NCBI RefSeq assembly: GCF_004346165.1
Contig: NZ_SLZZ01000001.1
Location: 186,001-250,000 of the forward strand
From: Muricomes intestini
GTDB lineage: Bacteria > Bacillota > Clostridia > Lachnospirales > Lachnospiraceae
Direction: 5' to 3'
DNA length: 64,000 bases
The notes below the pieces were generated by a model that ran no database searches, was not told the origin of the DNA, and saw only the letters and a list, made by a program, of their open reading frames with translations. Position 1 is the first letter of the stretch. Every line of letters starts with the position of its first letter. A program made the position numbers and the translations under genes. Of the stretch, positions 43,412 to 53,644 are shown piece by piece.

Positions 43412-43548
43412 CCTAGCTCAATTTCGCTTTGCACAGATATGCCGGAGGGCAAGCTCGACTCCGCTTTGCTTCATCTCGCTTCGGCTAAACGCCGGATAGC
43501 AAGCTCGATTCCGCTTTGCTTCATCTCGCTTCGGCTAAACGCCGGATA
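43412..43548. repeat. 50-bp direct repeats downstream of dgt
   Basis: Two 50-bp units at 43441-43490 and 43491-43540 differ at three positions. A partial, diverged copy precedes them (AGCTCAATTTCGCTTTGC at about 43414), and the first bases of a third unit follow. Each unit ends with a TTCGGC-TAAAC-GCCGGA hairpin bridging into the next. The sequence looks like a dispersed intergenic repeat. Confidence 0.85.
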
Positions 43549-43608
43549 GAAATATATACAAGCAGCTCTTAGCAAGCAAGCTTGCACAAGCTGTTTGTAT
43601 ATATTTCT
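43548..43608. repeat. 20-bp inverted repeat, long hairpin before dnaG
   Basis: AGAAATATATACAAGCAGCT at 43548-43567 pairs with AGCTGTTTGTATATATTTCT at 43589-43608; all 20 positions pair with one G-U. The loop itself contains GCAAGC-AA-GCTTGC, a second small hairpin. It may end dgt transcription or be the end of a mobile intergenic repeat. Confidence 0.85.
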
Positions 43609-43699
43609 GCCCTCCTTATTAGTTACGGAAAAATTAAAAAAGGAAATAGGGAAGTTTTGTCGAATATATATAGTGTAGCATATGTACGTGGAGGCCTAT

Positions 43700-45475
43700 A
43701 TGTATTATTCAGAGGAACTGATAGAAGAAGTAAGAATGAAAAATGACATTGTGGATGTGATTTCCGGTTATGTGCGGCTGCAGAAAAAAGGAAGCTCCTA
43801 TTTTGGACTCTGCCCGTTTCACAACGAAAAGTCTCCGTCTTTTTCTGTAAGCAGAGGGAAACAGATGTACTATTGTTTTGGCTGTGGGGCGGGGGGCAAT
43901 GTATTTACATTCTTGATGGAATATGAAAACTTTTCCTTTGTGGAAGCCGTGAAGTTTTTGGCTGACAGAGCGGGGGTGGAGCTTCCGGAGGCAGAATACT
44001 CGAAGGAGGCGAAGGAAAAGGCAGATTTGAGGTCCACGCTTTTGGAAATCAATAAAATAGCTGCACAGTACTTTTATGTTCAGCTAAAATCGGAGCAGGG
44101 GAAAGCTGCCTGTACATATTTAAAGAAACGAAAACTTTCAGACGATATGGTGAAAGCTTTCGGAATCGGATATTCCAATAAATACAGCAATGATTTGTTC
44201 CGCTACCTGCGAAACAAAGGCTACAGTGAAGAATTGATACGTCAGGCAGGACTTATAAACACCGATGAAAAAAACGGTGTGTATGATAAGTTCTGGAACC
44301 GGGTTATGTTTCCCATTATGGATGTAAACAGCCGGGTAATCGGGTTCGGAGGCCGTGTCATGGGTGACGGAAAGCCAAAATATCTGAACTCACCGGAAAC
44401 TGCTGTTTTTGACAAGAGCCGCAATTTGTACGGGCTGAACCGGGCACGAACCTCCCGAAAGTCTTGTTTTTTGCTCTGTGAAGGATATATGGATGTTATA
44501 GCTCTGCACCAGGCCGGGTTTACCAATGCGGTTGCCTCTCTCGGGACAGCCCTGACAGCGGGACACGCCCTATTAATTAAGCGCTATGTACAGGAAGTGT
44601 ATCTGACTTATGACAGTGATGAGGCAGGAACAAAAGCAGCACTTCGGGCCGTTTTGATCTTGAAGGAGGCAGGCATTGCGGCGAAGGTAATCCGTATGGA
44701 GCCATACAAAGACCCGGATGAATTTATTAAGAATCTGGGCGCAAAAGAATTTGAGAAGAGAATTGAAAATGCCAGAAATGGTTTTCTTTTTAGCCTTGAG
44801 ATTCTCTCAAAAGATTACGATATGGACTCCCCCGAGGGGAAGACAGCTTTTTTTCGGGAAGCTTCCCGGCGGCTTACAGCCTTTGAAGATGAGCTGGAGA
44901 GAAATAATTATATTGAAGCAGTGGCTAGGCAATATAAGGTCAGTGAGGAAAGTCTGAAAAAATTGGTGGTAAAAACTGCAATCGGTGACGGGATGGCAAA
45001 ACCTGCCCTCCGCCCGAAAACTGCAGGGGCAAAAGAAAAGACAAAGGAGGATGGGATTCTTGTATCTCAGAAAGTTCTCCTTACATGGATTATTGAAGAT
45101 GAGGAACTTTTCAGCATCATACAGAAGTACATAAGTCCCAGGGATTTCACAAAAGAGCTATATAAAACAGTTGCAGAGCTGCTTTACAGCCAGTATGCTT
45201 CGGGAGAAGTAAATCCGGCAAAGATACTGAATCACTTTACGGCCGAGGAAGAACATCGGGAGGCAGCGTCTTTATTTCATACAAAAATCAAAGAGCTTTC
45301 TACCAGGGAAGAACGGGAACAGGCTTTAAAGGAAACGATGTTCCGTGTCAAGGCAAACAGTATTGATGGCCGGATCAAGAATCTGGATCCTGCCGATTTT
45401 GCCGGCCTGCAAAAGCTGATGGAAGAGAAACATATGCTGGATGATATAAACAACCTGCATATTTCCATTGAATAA
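43700..45475 (+). CDS. dnaG: DNA primase DnaG
   Basis: DnaG synthesises RNA primers at the replication fork. The ATG at 43700 (591 residues) is 6 nt after GGAGG; an upstream in-frame ATG at 43682 lies ahead of that site and is rejected. The zinc finger is complete (Cys38, His41, Cys59, Cys62 in CPFH and CFGC). The catalytic core and TOPRIM domain follow, with EGYMDVIALHQAGF (about residues 258-271) and TYDSDEAGTKAALRA. A C-terminal DnaB-binding helical domain fills the last 150 residues. It precedes rpoD, the standard macromolecular-synthesis order. Confidence 0.96.
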   Translation: MYYSEELIEEVRMKNDIVDVISGYVRLQKKGSSYFGLCPFHNEKSPSFSVSRGKQMYYCFGCGAGGNVFTFLMEYENFSFVEAVKFLADRAGVELPEAEYSKEAKEKADLRSTLLEINKIAAQYFYVQLKSEQGKAACTYLKKRKLSDDMVKAFGIGYSNKYSNDLFRYLRNKGYSEELIRQAGLINTDEKNGVYDKFWNRVMFPIMDVNSRVIGFGGRVMGDGKPKYLNSPETAVFDKSRNLYGLNRARTSRKSCFLLCEGYMDVIALHQAGFTNAVASLGTALTAGHALLIKRYVQEVYLTYDSDEAGTKAALRAVLILKEAGIAAKVIRMEPYKDPDEFIKNLGAKEFEKRIENARNGFLFSLEILSKDYDMDSPEGKTAFFREASRRLTAFEDELERNNYIEAVARQYKVSEESLKKLVVKTAIGDGMAKPALRPKTAGAKEKTKEDGILVSQKVLLTWIIEDEELFSIIQKYISPRDFTKELYKTVAELLYSQYASGEVNPAKILNHFTAEEEHREAASLFHTKIKELSTREEREQALKETMFRVKANSIDGRIKNLDPADFAGLQKLMEEKHMLDDINNLHISIE

Positions 45476-45497
45476 GGATAAAATAAAACAAGATAGC

Positions 45498-45514
45498 CCT
45501 ATACTGCGTATAGG
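45498..45514 (+). promoter_or_regulatory. Hairpin just upstream of the rpoD ribosome site
   Basis: CCTATAC-TGC-GTATAGG is a perfect 7-bp hairpin in the 57-nt dnaG-rpoD gap, directly before AAGGAAGG. It could modulate rpoD translation or be an mRNA processing site; no T-run follows. Confidence 0.45.
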
Positions 45515-45532
45515 CAAAGGAAGGATGGACAC

Positions 45533-46642
45533 ATGGAAGAAAATACACAGAAGTTTGACGAAAGGTTAAAAGAGCTTGTTGCGCTGGGGAAGAAAAAGAA
45601 AAGTATCCTGGAGCTCCAGGAAATTAACGACTTTTTCAACGACATGGAACTGGACGCAGACCATATGGAAAAAGTATTTGAATACCTGGAGTCAAATAAT
45701 ATAGATGTACTTCGCATCAGCAGTGATGAGGACGATGTGGATGTGGAAGTCATTATTTCCGATGAAGATGAAGTGGATATGGAGAATATTGATCTGACTG
45801 TGCCTGATGGAGTCAGTATCGAGGATCCTGTGCGCATGTATCTAAAGGAGATTGGAAAAGTTCCGCTTTTGAGTGCAGAGAGGGAGATTGAACTGGCACA
45901 GCGGATGGAAAACGGTGATGAAGAAGCAAAGAAAGAGCTGGCGGAAGCAAATCTGCGTCTTGTTGTAAGCATTGCAAAACGGTATGTGGGCCGTGGGATG
46001 CTGTTCCTTGATCTGATTCAGGAGGGAAACTTAGGCCTGATTAAGGCAGTGGAAAAGTTTGACTACCACAAAGGCTATAAATTCAGTACCTATGCCACAT
46101 GGTGGATTCGTCAGGCCATAACAAGAGCGATTGCGGATCAGGCGAGAACAATCCGCATACCGGTACACATGGTAGAGACTATCAATAAGCTGATTCGTGT
46201 GTCCAGGCAGCTTTTACAGGAGCTTGGCCGTGAACCCACGCCGGAAGAAATTGCGAAGGAACTGGACATGCCGGTAGACCGCGTGCGTGAAATTCTTAAG
46301 ATTTCCCAGGAACCTGTGTCTCTGGAAACCCCAATCGGTGAGGAAGAGGACAGTCATCTCGGCGATTTCATACAGGACGATAACGTGCCTGTTCCGGCGG
46401 AAGCAGCTGCCCAGACATTGCTCAAAGAACAGCTTGACGAGGTGCTGGACACTTTGACGGAAAGGGAACAGAAAGTATTGCGTCTGCGGTTCGGCATGAA
46501 TGATGGCAGAGCAAGAACTCTGGAGGAAGTTGGAAGGGAATTCGATGTCACCCGTGAACGTATCCGTCAGATTGAGGCAAAAGCTCTCAGGAAGCTCCGC
46601 CATCCAAGCCGCAGCCGGAAGCTTCGGGATTATCTGGACTAG
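45533..46642 (+). CDS. rpoD: Primary sigma factor RpoD (sigma-A)
   Basis: This is the housekeeping sigma factor. The 369-residue protein has region 1.1 and an acidic linker (about residues 1-100), region 1.2 ([20 protein letters not shown]), and region 2 with [20 protein letters not shown] and [20 protein letters not shown]. Region 3 follows, then region 4.2 with [20 protein letters not shown]. Length is normal for Firmicutes sigma-A. It recognises the TTGACA/TATAAT-type promoters noted elsewhere in the window. trmK follows after 10 nt. Confidence 0.98.
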   Translation: MEENTQKFDERLKELVALGKKKKSILELQEINDFFNDMELDADHMEKVFEYLESNNIDVLRISSDEDDVDVEVIISDEDEVDMENIDLTVPDGVSIEDPVRMYLKEIGKVPLLSAEREIELAQRMENGDEEAKKELAEANLRLVVSIAKRYVGRGMLFLDLIQEGNLGLIKAVEKFDYHKGYKFSTYATWWIRQAITRAIADQARTIRIPVHMVETINKLIRVSRQLLQELGREPTPEEIAKELDMPVDRVREILKISQEPVSLETPIGEEEDSHLGDFIQDDNVPVPAEAAAQTLLKEQLDEVLDTLTEREQKVLRLRFGMNDGRARTLEEVGREFDVTRERIRQIEAKALRKLRHPSRSRKLRDYLD

Positions 46643-46652
46643 GCAGGGAAAG

Positions 46653-47363
46653 ATGGAACTGACAAGAAGAATGCATGCAGTTGCAAATCTGGTGAGCAGC
46701 GGATATAAAATGGCGGATATAGGCACAGATCATGCCTATATTCCCATTTATCTCATAGAGCATAAAAAAATTCCTCTGGCAGTTGCTATGGACGTTCACG
46801 AAGGGCCTTTGAAACGTGCTGGAGAACACATTTTAGAGTGCGGTCTGTCGGATAACATTGAGACCCGGCTCTCAGATGGATTTGAACAGCTTGCTCCCGG
46901 AGAAGTTGATTCGGCGGTGATAGCTGGTATGGGCGGTGCACTTATCATAAGGATTTTGACGAAGAACTGGAATGTTACAGTGAACCTGAAGGAATGTATT
47001 TTGCAGCCCCAGTCGGAAATCGCAAAAGTAAGGACCTTTCTTCTACAGGAAGGTTTTTTGTTTATCGGGGAAGATATGGTTCTTGATGAGGGGAAATTTT
47101 ATCCTATGATGAAGGTACAGCCGCCTTCAGGGAAGATACAAAATAAGGACATCTGGACAAAAACAGAGAAACAGTATGGAAAATATCTGCTTGAGAGACA
47201 ACATCCTGTATTGAAGCAGTACCTGGAAAGGGAAAAGGAGTTGAAGTCAGAGTTGTTGGAAAATCTGAAGAAACAGGATAGTGCCCGCGCCGTAAAGCGC
47301 ATGGATGAATTGAAGCAGGAACTATACAGCACAGAAAAGGGGTTGGGATATTATGCTTTGTAA
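46653..47363 (+). CDS. trmK: tRNA (adenine22-N1)-methyltransferase TrmK
   Basis: TrmK methylates A22 of bacterial tRNAs. With the ATG at 46653 (behind CAGGGAAAG) the protein has 236 residues; upstream in-frame codons lie inside rpoD. The SAM-binding start is MADIGTDHAYIPIYLIEHKK (about residues 21-40), and the motif IAGMGGALIIRIL and the NPP-like segment LQPQSEI follow. The rpoD-trmK-nif3-like order is conserved in Firmicutes. The last 11 nt overlap the next gene. Confidence 0.93.
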   Translation: MELTRRMHAVANLVSSGYKMADIGTDHAYIPIYLIEHKKIPLAVAMDVHEGPLKRAGEHILECGLSDNIETRLSDGFEQLAPGEVDSAVIAGMGGALIIRILTKNWNVTVNLKECILQPQSEIAKVRTFLLQEGFLFIGEDMVLDEGKFYPMMKVQPPSGKIQNKDIWTKTEKQYGKYLLERQHPVLKQYLEREKELKSELLENLKKQDSARAVKRMDELKQELYSTEKGLGYYAL

Positions 47364-48135
47364 AGAAATTATGAAGGTGATAGAGGCTGCATACCCAAAG
47401 TCTGCGGCGCTGGATTTTGATAACGTGGGACTGCAGGCAGGACGAAGTACGCAGGAGATCCACTGTATATATGTAGCCCTGGATGCCACAAGCCAGGTAA
47501 TTGAACAAGCAAAAGCGGTTGGAGCAGATATGCTGATTACGCATCATCCTCTAATTTTTTCTCCTATGAAAAATGTAACAGATGAAGATTTTGTGGGTAG
47601 AAGGGTTGTGGATCTCATTCAAAGTGACATTTCCTATTATGCAATGCATACGAACTATGATGTCCTCGGTATGGCGGAACTGTCTGGCAGGATACTGGAA
47701 CTGGGGGAAGTTCAGGTTCTGGACGTCACCTCAGAAGAGGACGGAGCCCCGCAGGGAATCGGACAGGTGGGAATGCTTAAGAAGACTATGACTCTGGAGG
47801 AATGTTGTATCTATGTGAAGAATAGACTAAAATTAGGCTCAGTAAAAGTATTTGGAGAGATGAATAAAAAAGTGAACAGACTTGCTGTTTCTCCCGGTTC
47901 GGGGAAAAGTGCCATAAAGCCGGCTCTAAATAAGAGGGCAGATGTACTGGTCACAGGAGATATCGGACATCATGATGGTCTCGATGCCGTAGAGCAGGGA
48001 CTTGCCGTGATAGATGCAGGGCATTACGGAACGGAATATATTTTCATAGAGGACATGAAAGAATTTCTGCAGAAAAAACTTCCGGGTCTGCAGGTGATAA
48101 CCGCACCGGTTATCCATCCATTCCAGATATTTTGA
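47353..48135 (+). CDS. Nif3-like dinuclear metal protein (YqfO family)
   Basis: This 260-residue member of the NIF3/DUF34 family has metal-binding residues in ADMLITHHPLIF (about residues 57-68), in the following YYAMHTNYDV, and in DAGHYGTEYIF near the C terminus (about 217-227). The family binds two metal ions; a GTP cyclohydrolase-like activity has been proposed but the physiological role is unsettled. The short form lacks the inserted domain of some YqfO proteins. Its start overlaps trmK by 11 nt. Confidence 0.9.
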   Translation: MLCKEIMKVIEAAYPKSAALDFDNVGLQAGRSTQEIHCIYVALDATSQVIEQAKAVGADMLITHHPLIFSPMKNVTDEDFVGRRVVDLIQSDISYYAMHTNYDVLGMAELSGRILELGEVQVLDVTSEEDGAPQGIGQVGMLKKTMTLEECCIYVKNRLKLGSVKVFGEMNKKVNRLAVSPGSGKSAIKPALNKRADVLVTGDIGHHDGLDAVEQGLAVIDAGHYGTEYIFIEDMKEFLQKKLPGLQVITAPVIHPFQIF

Positions 48136-48213
48136 GCAAAAGTTCAGCCATGCGGATTTGAGCTGATAGCTGAGCTGTTACTATTTTGAGGTATGAAAGG
48201 AAGTTTATAGTTT

Positions 48214-49884
48214 ATGGAAGAAAAGACCTGTAAGGTAAAGATTGGAAATGAGACAAAAGAATATGCTTTTGGGATCACTTATCAGAAAATTGCGGAAGAC
48301 TTTCAAGAGAACTATTCTCATCAGATTGTACTTGTTTTTGTAGACCGGTTCCGTCTTCAGGAATTGGAAAAAAAGCTGGAAAAAGATTGCGAATTAGAGT
48401 TTGTCACAACCGGCGATGCTATCGGATATGAGACATATAAGCGGAGTCTGTGCTTTATGCTTGTCAAGGCCGTGCACGACGTAGGAGGACATGACAAGGT
48501 AGAGAGGGTCCGGATTCATTTCTCAATGAGCAAGGGGTATTACTGTACGGTAGAAGGCAATGTGAAGCTGGATCAGGACTTTCTGGAGCTGGTGGCTGCA
48601 CGTATGAAGAACCTTGCCGAGAACAGAATTCCTATTGAAAAGCGCTCTATCCATACAAATGAGGCGGTAGAACTTTTCAGAAAGCACGGAATGTATGATA
48701 AGGAACGGCTTTTTGAATACAGGCGTGTATCCAAGGTCAATATATACCGTATGAATGAATTTGAGGATTATTATTACGGGTACATGGTACCGGATACAGG
48801 ATATTTGAAATACTATTCTCTCTATTTATATGACGAAGGGTTTATTCTTCAAATGCCAACAGTAAATGAACCGGAGAAAGTGCCTCCCTTTGAGCCCACA
48901 CCAAAGTCCTTTCAAGTGTTGAAAAAGTCAATTTTGTGGGGAGATCTTCAGGGAATTGATACGGTCGGCGCTCTTAACGACATGGTAACCCGGCATGACA
49001 TGAGTGAAGTGGTTTTGGTACAGGAGGCCTACCAGGAGAGGCAGATCGGCGAGATTGCCAAGCAGATTGCGGAGAAGCCGGACGTGAAATTTGTGCTGAT
49101 TGCGGGTCCGTCCTCCTCAGGAAAAACCACGTTTTCACACCGCTTATCTGTTCAACTCATGGTAAACGGCATGCATCCCCATCCGATAGCAGTGGACAAT
49201 TATTTCGTGGAAAGGGAGAAGACGCCCAAGGACGAAAAAGGAAACTACAATTTTGAATGTCTGGAGGCTATCGACGTTCAAAAATTTAATGAAGATATGC
49301 AGTCTCTTCTTTCCAGCAAAGAAGTTTATCTGCCCCTATTCAATTTTAAAACAGGAATCAGAGAGTATGATACCATTCCAAAGAAGCTTGGAAAGCAGGA
49401 TATACTTGTGATTGAGGGGATTCACTGCCTGAATCCTGAATTGACGAAATCCCTGAATGCCGACAATCAGTTTAAAATATACATCAGTGCTCTGACTCAG
49501 CTGAATATCGACGAGCATAACCGTATCCCTTCCACTGACGGAAGATTGATACGCCGCATTGTGAGAGATGCAAGAACCCGGGGAACCTCGGCAAGAAACA
49601 CGATTGCCATGTGGTCCTCTGTGAGGAGAGGAGAGGAGAAGAATATCTTCCCTTATCAGGAGGAGGCAGACGTAATGTTCAATTCTTCACTGCTATATGA
49701 GCTGGCCGTATTAAAACAATATGTAGAGCCTCTTCTCTTCGGAATGGGAAAAAACTGTCCGGAGTATGCAGAGGCCAAAAGGTTGCTGAAATTCTTTGAT
49801 TACTTTGTCGGAATCGGGAGCGAACCCGTACCTACAAATTCACTTTTAAGAGAATTTATAGGCGGCGGATGCTTCCAGCTTTGA
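48214..49884 (+). CDS. TGS-domain nucleoside (uridine-type) kinase
   Basis: This 556-residue protein has a TGS/threonyl-tRNA-synthetase-like N-terminal half (about residues 1-250) and a uridine-kinase-type P-loop domain (about 285-500). Walker A GPSSSGKTT is at 298-306, a DNYFVEREKTP segment follows, and VIEGIHCLNPEL is near 405. Such fusions are common in clostridia and are annotated as nucleoside kinases; the natural substrate is not certain. The stop is immediately adjacent to the stop of the converging potCD gene. Confidence 0.85.
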   Translation: MEEKTCKVKIGNETKEYAFGITYQKIAEDFQENYSHQIVLVFVDRFRLQELEKKLEKDCELEFVTTGDAIGYETYKRSLCFMLVKAVHDVGGHDKVERVRIHFSMSKGYYCTVEGNVKLDQDFLELVAARMKNLAENRIPIEKRSIHTNEAVELFRKHGMYDKERLFEYRRVSKVNIYRMNEFEDYYYGYMVPDTGYLKYYSLYLYDEGFILQMPTVNEPEKVPPFEPTPKSFQVLKKSILWGDLQGIDTVGALNDMVTRHDMSEVVLVQEAYQERQIGEIAKQIAEKPDVKFVLIAGPSSSGKTTFSHRLSVQLMVNGMHPHPIAVDNYFVEREKTPKDEKGNYNFECLEAIDVQKFNEDMQSLLSSKEVYLPLFNFKTGIREYDTIPKKLGKQDILVIEGIHCLNPELTKSLNADNQFKIYISALTQLNIDEHNRIPSTDGRLIRRIVRDARTRGTSARNTIAMWSSVRRGEEKNIFPYQEEADVMFNSSLLYELAVLKQYVEPLLFGMGKNCPEYAEAKRLLKFFDYFVGIGSEPVPTNSLLREFIGGGCFQL

Positions 49885-51768
49885 CTACCTTGATTTTACT
49901 TCTCTCCAGAGTCTGTTATACAGTGCATCGTTTTCGTCTCCCAGGAATTTGAAGGTTTCACAATTCTTTAAATCTTCGGGCTCCGGGAATGTAATCCTGT
50001 TGTCCCGGAGTGCCTTATCCTCTATCAGTTTTCGCCCTTCAGAATTGGGGATGGAATAGGTAGTATAGTCGTAATTCATTTTTGCAATGTCAGGGCGGCA
50101 CAGGAAGTTGATAAATTTCTCTGCATTTTCTTTGTGCTCTGCATTCTTTGGAATTACCCATGAATCAATCCAGAGGTTGGAGCCTTCCTTTGGAATCACG
50201 TATTCAAGATTTGGATTCTCCAGCTGTGTATAAAGTGCTTCACCGGAATAAATTACACCAAGAGCCGCCTCATTCCCTATCATTTTATCCCGGACCTGGT
50301 CGATGACATAAGCCTGTACAAGAGGTTTTTGCTCTATAAGCAACTTCTTAGCTTCTTCCAGTTCATCTAGATCTGTCGAATTTAGTGAGTACCCCAGGTA
50401 TTTCAGGGTGACACCGAAAGTATCACGGACACTGTCCTGCATCAGAATGCTGTCTTTATATTTTTTATCCCACAGTATCCCCCAGCTGTCCACCGGTTCG
50501 TCGACCATAGTTTTATTATATAAAATTCCTACGGTGCCGAAGAGATAGGGAACGGAATATTTGTTTTCAGGGTCATACTGACGTGCCTGATCCATGTAGG
50601 GCTTATCAATATATTTGATATTTGGCACCTTGTCAAAATCAATCTCTGCGAGCAGATTGTTTTCAATCATACGCTGCACCATGTAATCTGATGGGCAGAC
50701 TACATCATATGCAATAGCGCCGGACTGAATTTTTGGGTACATAATTTCATTGGTTTCATATTCCTCATAGACAACGTGAATTCCTGTTTCTTTTTCAAAC
50801 TTTGTCAGGATATCCGGGTTAATATATTCACCCCAGTTGTAAACGATCACCTGACTTTTTCCTGCTGCGCTGTTATGAGATCCATAGAAGAAGCCGCCGG
50901 CAACGATGACAATTACAATTGCTGTGGGAACCACTTTCCGAAAAATAAACCGGGAAAGCTTATGCTTCTTTTTGATTTCTATCTGTCCGGAAGAAAGGAC
51001 ATCTGTTTTATCTGGTGCAGTATTTACCAGCATCAGTAATACCAGTACGGTAAGGAACATAATGGTCGAAAGAGCATACATCTCCGGCTTGATTCCTTTT
51101 CGGACTTCACTGTATATTTTGGTTGAAAGAGTATCCACACCCGGTCCCTTGGTAAAATGAGTGATCACAAAATCATCCAGAGACATGGTAAAAGCCAGCA
51201 AAAAACCGGAGAACACACCCGGCATAATATCCGGGAACACAACCTTAAAAAATGCGTAGACAGGAGAAGCACCCAGGTCCAATGCTGCTTCGTACACATT
51301 TTTGTTTGTCTGCTTAAGCTTTGGAAGGACACTTAAAATGACATAGGGTATATTAAATGTAATATGAGCCAGTAAAATGGTTTTAAACCCTAAGGAAAAC
51401 CGAAATGCAATGAATAAAAGCATCAGTGATATACCTGTTACAATATCCGCATTGAGCATGGGAATATTGGTAATTCCCAGCGTGAGGGTTCTAAACTTAG
51501 GCTTCATTGCTTGAACACCGATGGCGGCAGCCGTTCCGATAATTGTTGCAATCAGAGCAGAAACAAGGGCAATGATAAGCGTCGTGTAAAGGGCATTCAT
51601 GATTTCCTGGTTCTGGAAAAGAGTGATATACCATTTACCTGCAAAGCCCCCCCACTTTGCCCGGGTCTTGGAGCTATTAAAAGACAGAACAATGAGTGTA
51701 ACAATGGGAGCATAAAGTAGAATAAAAATTAAAATAAGGTAAAAACGTTTTGCAGCGCTCTTGATCAA
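49885..51768 (-). CDS. Fused spermidine/putrescine permease-binding protein PotC-PotD
   Basis: This 627-residue fusion joins a PotC-like permease (about residues 1-265, six membrane helices, with the EAA-loop motif EAALDLGASPVYAFFKVVFP) to a PotD-like substrate-binding domain (about 300-627, starting VIVYNWGEYINPDILTKFEK). An extra membrane helix at about 278-296 tethers the binding domain outside. Such fusions replace a separate lipoprotein in some Firmicutes. It overlaps potB by 4 nt. With potA and potB it forms a full polyamine ABC importer. Confidence 0.94.
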   Translation of the reverse strand: MIKSAAKRFYLILIFILLYAPIVTLIVLSFNSSKTRAKWGGFAGKWYITLFQNQEIMNALYTTLIIALVSALIATIIGTAAAIGVQAMKPKFRTLTLGITNIPMLNADIVTGISLMLLFIAFRFSLGFKTILLAHITFNIPYVILSVLPKLKQTNKNVYEAALDLGASPVYAFFKVVFPDIMPGVFSGFLLAFTMSLDDFVITHFTKGPGVDTLSTKIYSEVRKGIKPEMYALSTIMFLTVLVLLMLVNTAPDKTDVLSSGQIEIKKKHKLSRFIFRKVVPTAIVIVIVAGGFFYGSHNSAAGKSQVIVYNWGEYINPDILTKFEKETGIHVVYEEYETNEIMYPKIQSGAIAYDVVCPSDYMVQRMIENNLLAEIDFDKVPNIKYIDKPYMDQARQYDPENKYSVPYLFGTVGILYNKTMVDEPVDSWGILWDKKYKDSILMQDSVRDTFGVTLKYLGYSLNSTDLDELEEAKKLLIEQKPLVQAYVIDQVRDKMIGNEAALGVIYSGEALYTQLENPNLEYVIPKEGSNLWIDSWVIPKNAEHKENAEKFINFLCRPDIAKMNYDYTTYSIPNSEGRKLIEDKALRDNRITFPEPEDLKNCETFKFLGDENDALYNRLWREVKSR

Positions 51769-52580
51769 AATGCAGTTCCCTCCCCATCTTTATCGTATTT
51801 GGCAATCAGAGCCATGCTTACAATAATAAATATCATAAGAACAAGAGAAAGGCCGGAGCCGGTATTCCAGTTGCTTCCTTGTTTGAATTCCTGCTCAATA
51901 ACATTTCCGATTAAAAGTATCTTGCTTCCTCCCAGCAGATCGGAGATAACAAAGGTAGTCAGGGAGGGGACAAATACCATGGTAATTCCGCTGATAATTC
52001 CTGGAACACTTAGAGGCAGAATGATTCGGGTAAAGGTCTGCAGGTTATTGGCTCCCAGATCCCTGGCTGCAAAGATGACATCCTTGTCAATCTTGGCGAG
52101 TACATTGTAAATAGGCAGTACCATAAAAGGTAAAAAGTTATACACCATCCCGAGAACAATTGCATAGGGTGTATTTATCAGGCCCTGTGCAGGCAAATGG
52201 AAAAATCCCAGCACTGAATTGATAATTCCGTTTTTCTCTAGAAGATTTTGCCAGGCAATGGTGCGCAGAAGAGAATTCATCCACATGGGCAGAATAAAAA
52301 TCAGCACAATAAAGCTGCTCTGATTCACGTTTTTTTCCGATAGAATCATAGCTAGAGGATAAGCGAGTACAAGACAGATTATGGTACTGATAAAAGACAG
52401 CAAAAGAGCAAGCCCCAGAGCCTTCATGTTTTCGGGGGTAGTAATCTGTGCAAGATTCTGCAGTGTGAAGTTACCTTCTTTGTCAGTTAGTCCATAATAA
52501 ACTATCATAAGAAGGGGAATAATAATAAAAGATACTGCCCAGAACAAATAAGGGCCGGTCAACAACTTTCTACTCTTCAA
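51765..52580 (-). CDS. potB: Spermidine/putrescine permease PotB
   Basis: This is the second membrane subunit of the polyamine importer, with six helices and the EAA-type loop [20 protein letters not shown]. The TTG at 52580, 9 nt after GAGGAGG, gives 271 residues beginning [16 protein letters not shown], which fits PotB well. An ATG at 52598 and one further up are alternatives deeper inside potA. The start overlaps the potA stop by 11 nt and the end overlaps potCD by 4 nt, so the three are tightly coupled. Confidence 0.9.
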   Translation of the reverse strand: MKSRKLLTGPYLFWAVSFIIIPLLMIVYYGLTDKEGNFTLQNLAQITTPENMKALGLALLLSFISTIICLVLAYPLAMILSEKNVNQSSFIVLIFILPMWMNSLLRTIAWQNLLEKNGIINSVLGFFHLPAQGLINTPYAIVLGMVYNFLPFMVLPIYNVLAKIDKDVIFAARDLGANNLQTFTRIILPLSVPGIISGITMVFVPSLTTFVISDLLGGSKILLIGNVIEQEFKQGSNWNTGSGLSLVLMIFIIVSMALIAKYDKDGEGTAF

Positions 52581-53643
52581 TTCCGGCGGCCTCCTCATCT
52601 TCAGATTCTGGTTTTTGCATAATCTGAATGTCAAAGGGATCAACTTTGATTCCAACTTCGGTTCCTACAGGGAACATATCGGTGCTGTGTACCAGAAGTT
52701 CGTAATTATTTGCCAGAACTTCCATTTCATAGTGTACCCCTTTAAAAATGATGTGAGTGACTACACCTTGTATGATCCCTTTCTTCGGCTTTACCAAATC
52801 AATATCTTCAGGCCGGATAACTGCATCCACGGGTTTGTTTTTTCCGAAACCGACATCTACGCACTCCCAGACAGCCCCCAACATTTTTACTACTTTATCC
52901 TCTACCATCGTAGCGGAAAGGATATTACTGTCACCGATAAAGTCTGCAACAAAAGCATTCTGAGGCTCATTATAAATATCTTCGGGAGTTCCGACCTGCT
53001 GGACATACCCTTGATTCATAACTACGATTGTGTCCGACATGGTAAGCGCTTCCTCCTGGTCATGTGTTACATAGAGAAAGGTGATACCCAGCTCATTTTT
53101 CAGCCGTATCAGTTCATATTGCATATCCTGCCGAAGCTTCAAATCCAGTGCACCGAGAGGCTCGTCCAAAAGGAGAACTTTAGGCTCATTGACAATGGCC
53201 CGGGCGATAGCAATGCGCTGCTGCTGTCCGCCGCTCAAGGAATCTGGGGTCCGATTCTCAAATCCATCCAAATTAACAAGCTTTAACGCATAACGGATTT
53301 TATCCTGAATATAGCCTTTGGTCTTTCCTTTAATCTTCAGACCAAAAGCAATATTCTCTGCGATAGTCATATGTGAAAAAAGAGCATACTTTTGAAATAC
53401 AGTATTTAATTGTCTGCGGTTGGGCGGCAGACTGTTGATATTTTTACCGTCAAAAATGATATCCCCTGAATCGGGGGCCTCAAAGCCTCCCAGAATCCTG
53501 AGAAGGGTGGTTTTCCCGCAGCCGCTTGGCCCCAGCAGAGTAAGAAACTCATTTTCACGGATGTAGAGGTTCAGCTGATCCAGGACTATATTTTCATCAT
53601 ATGACTTTGTTATATTTACAATATCAATTAACTTATTGGACAT
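52570..53643 (-). CDS. potA: Spermidine/putrescine ABC transporter ATPase PotA
   Basis: PotA energises polyamine import. The 357-residue protein has Walker [10 protein letters not shown] at residues 38-46, the Q-loop in TVFQKYALF, signature LSGGQ at 136-140, Walker B VLLLDEP (about 156-162), H-loop THDQEE, and a C-terminal TOBE domain (about 270-345). All motifs are intact, in contrast to the FtsE-like gene of this window. The start is one base after the aroC stop, with GGAAGGAAT inside aroC as ribosome site. Confidence 0.95.
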   Translation of the reverse strand: MSNKLIDIVNITKSYDENIVLDQLNLYIRENEFLTLLGPSGCGKTTLLRILGGFEAPDSGDIIFDGKNINSLPPNRRQLNTVFQKYALFSHMTIAENIAFGLKIKGKTKGYIQDKIRYALKLVNLDGFENRTPDSLSGGQQQRIAIARAIVNEPKVLLLDEPLGALDLKLRQDMQYELIRLKNELGITFLYVTHDQEEALTMSDTIVVMNQGYVQQVGTPEDIYNEPQNAFVADFIGDSNILSATMVEDKVVKMLGAVWECVDVGFGKNKPVDAVIRPEDIDLVKPKKGIIQGVVTHIIFKGVHYEMEVLANNYELLVHSTDMFPVGTEVGIKVDPFDIQIMQKPESEDEEAAGIEE

Positions 53644-53644
53644 T

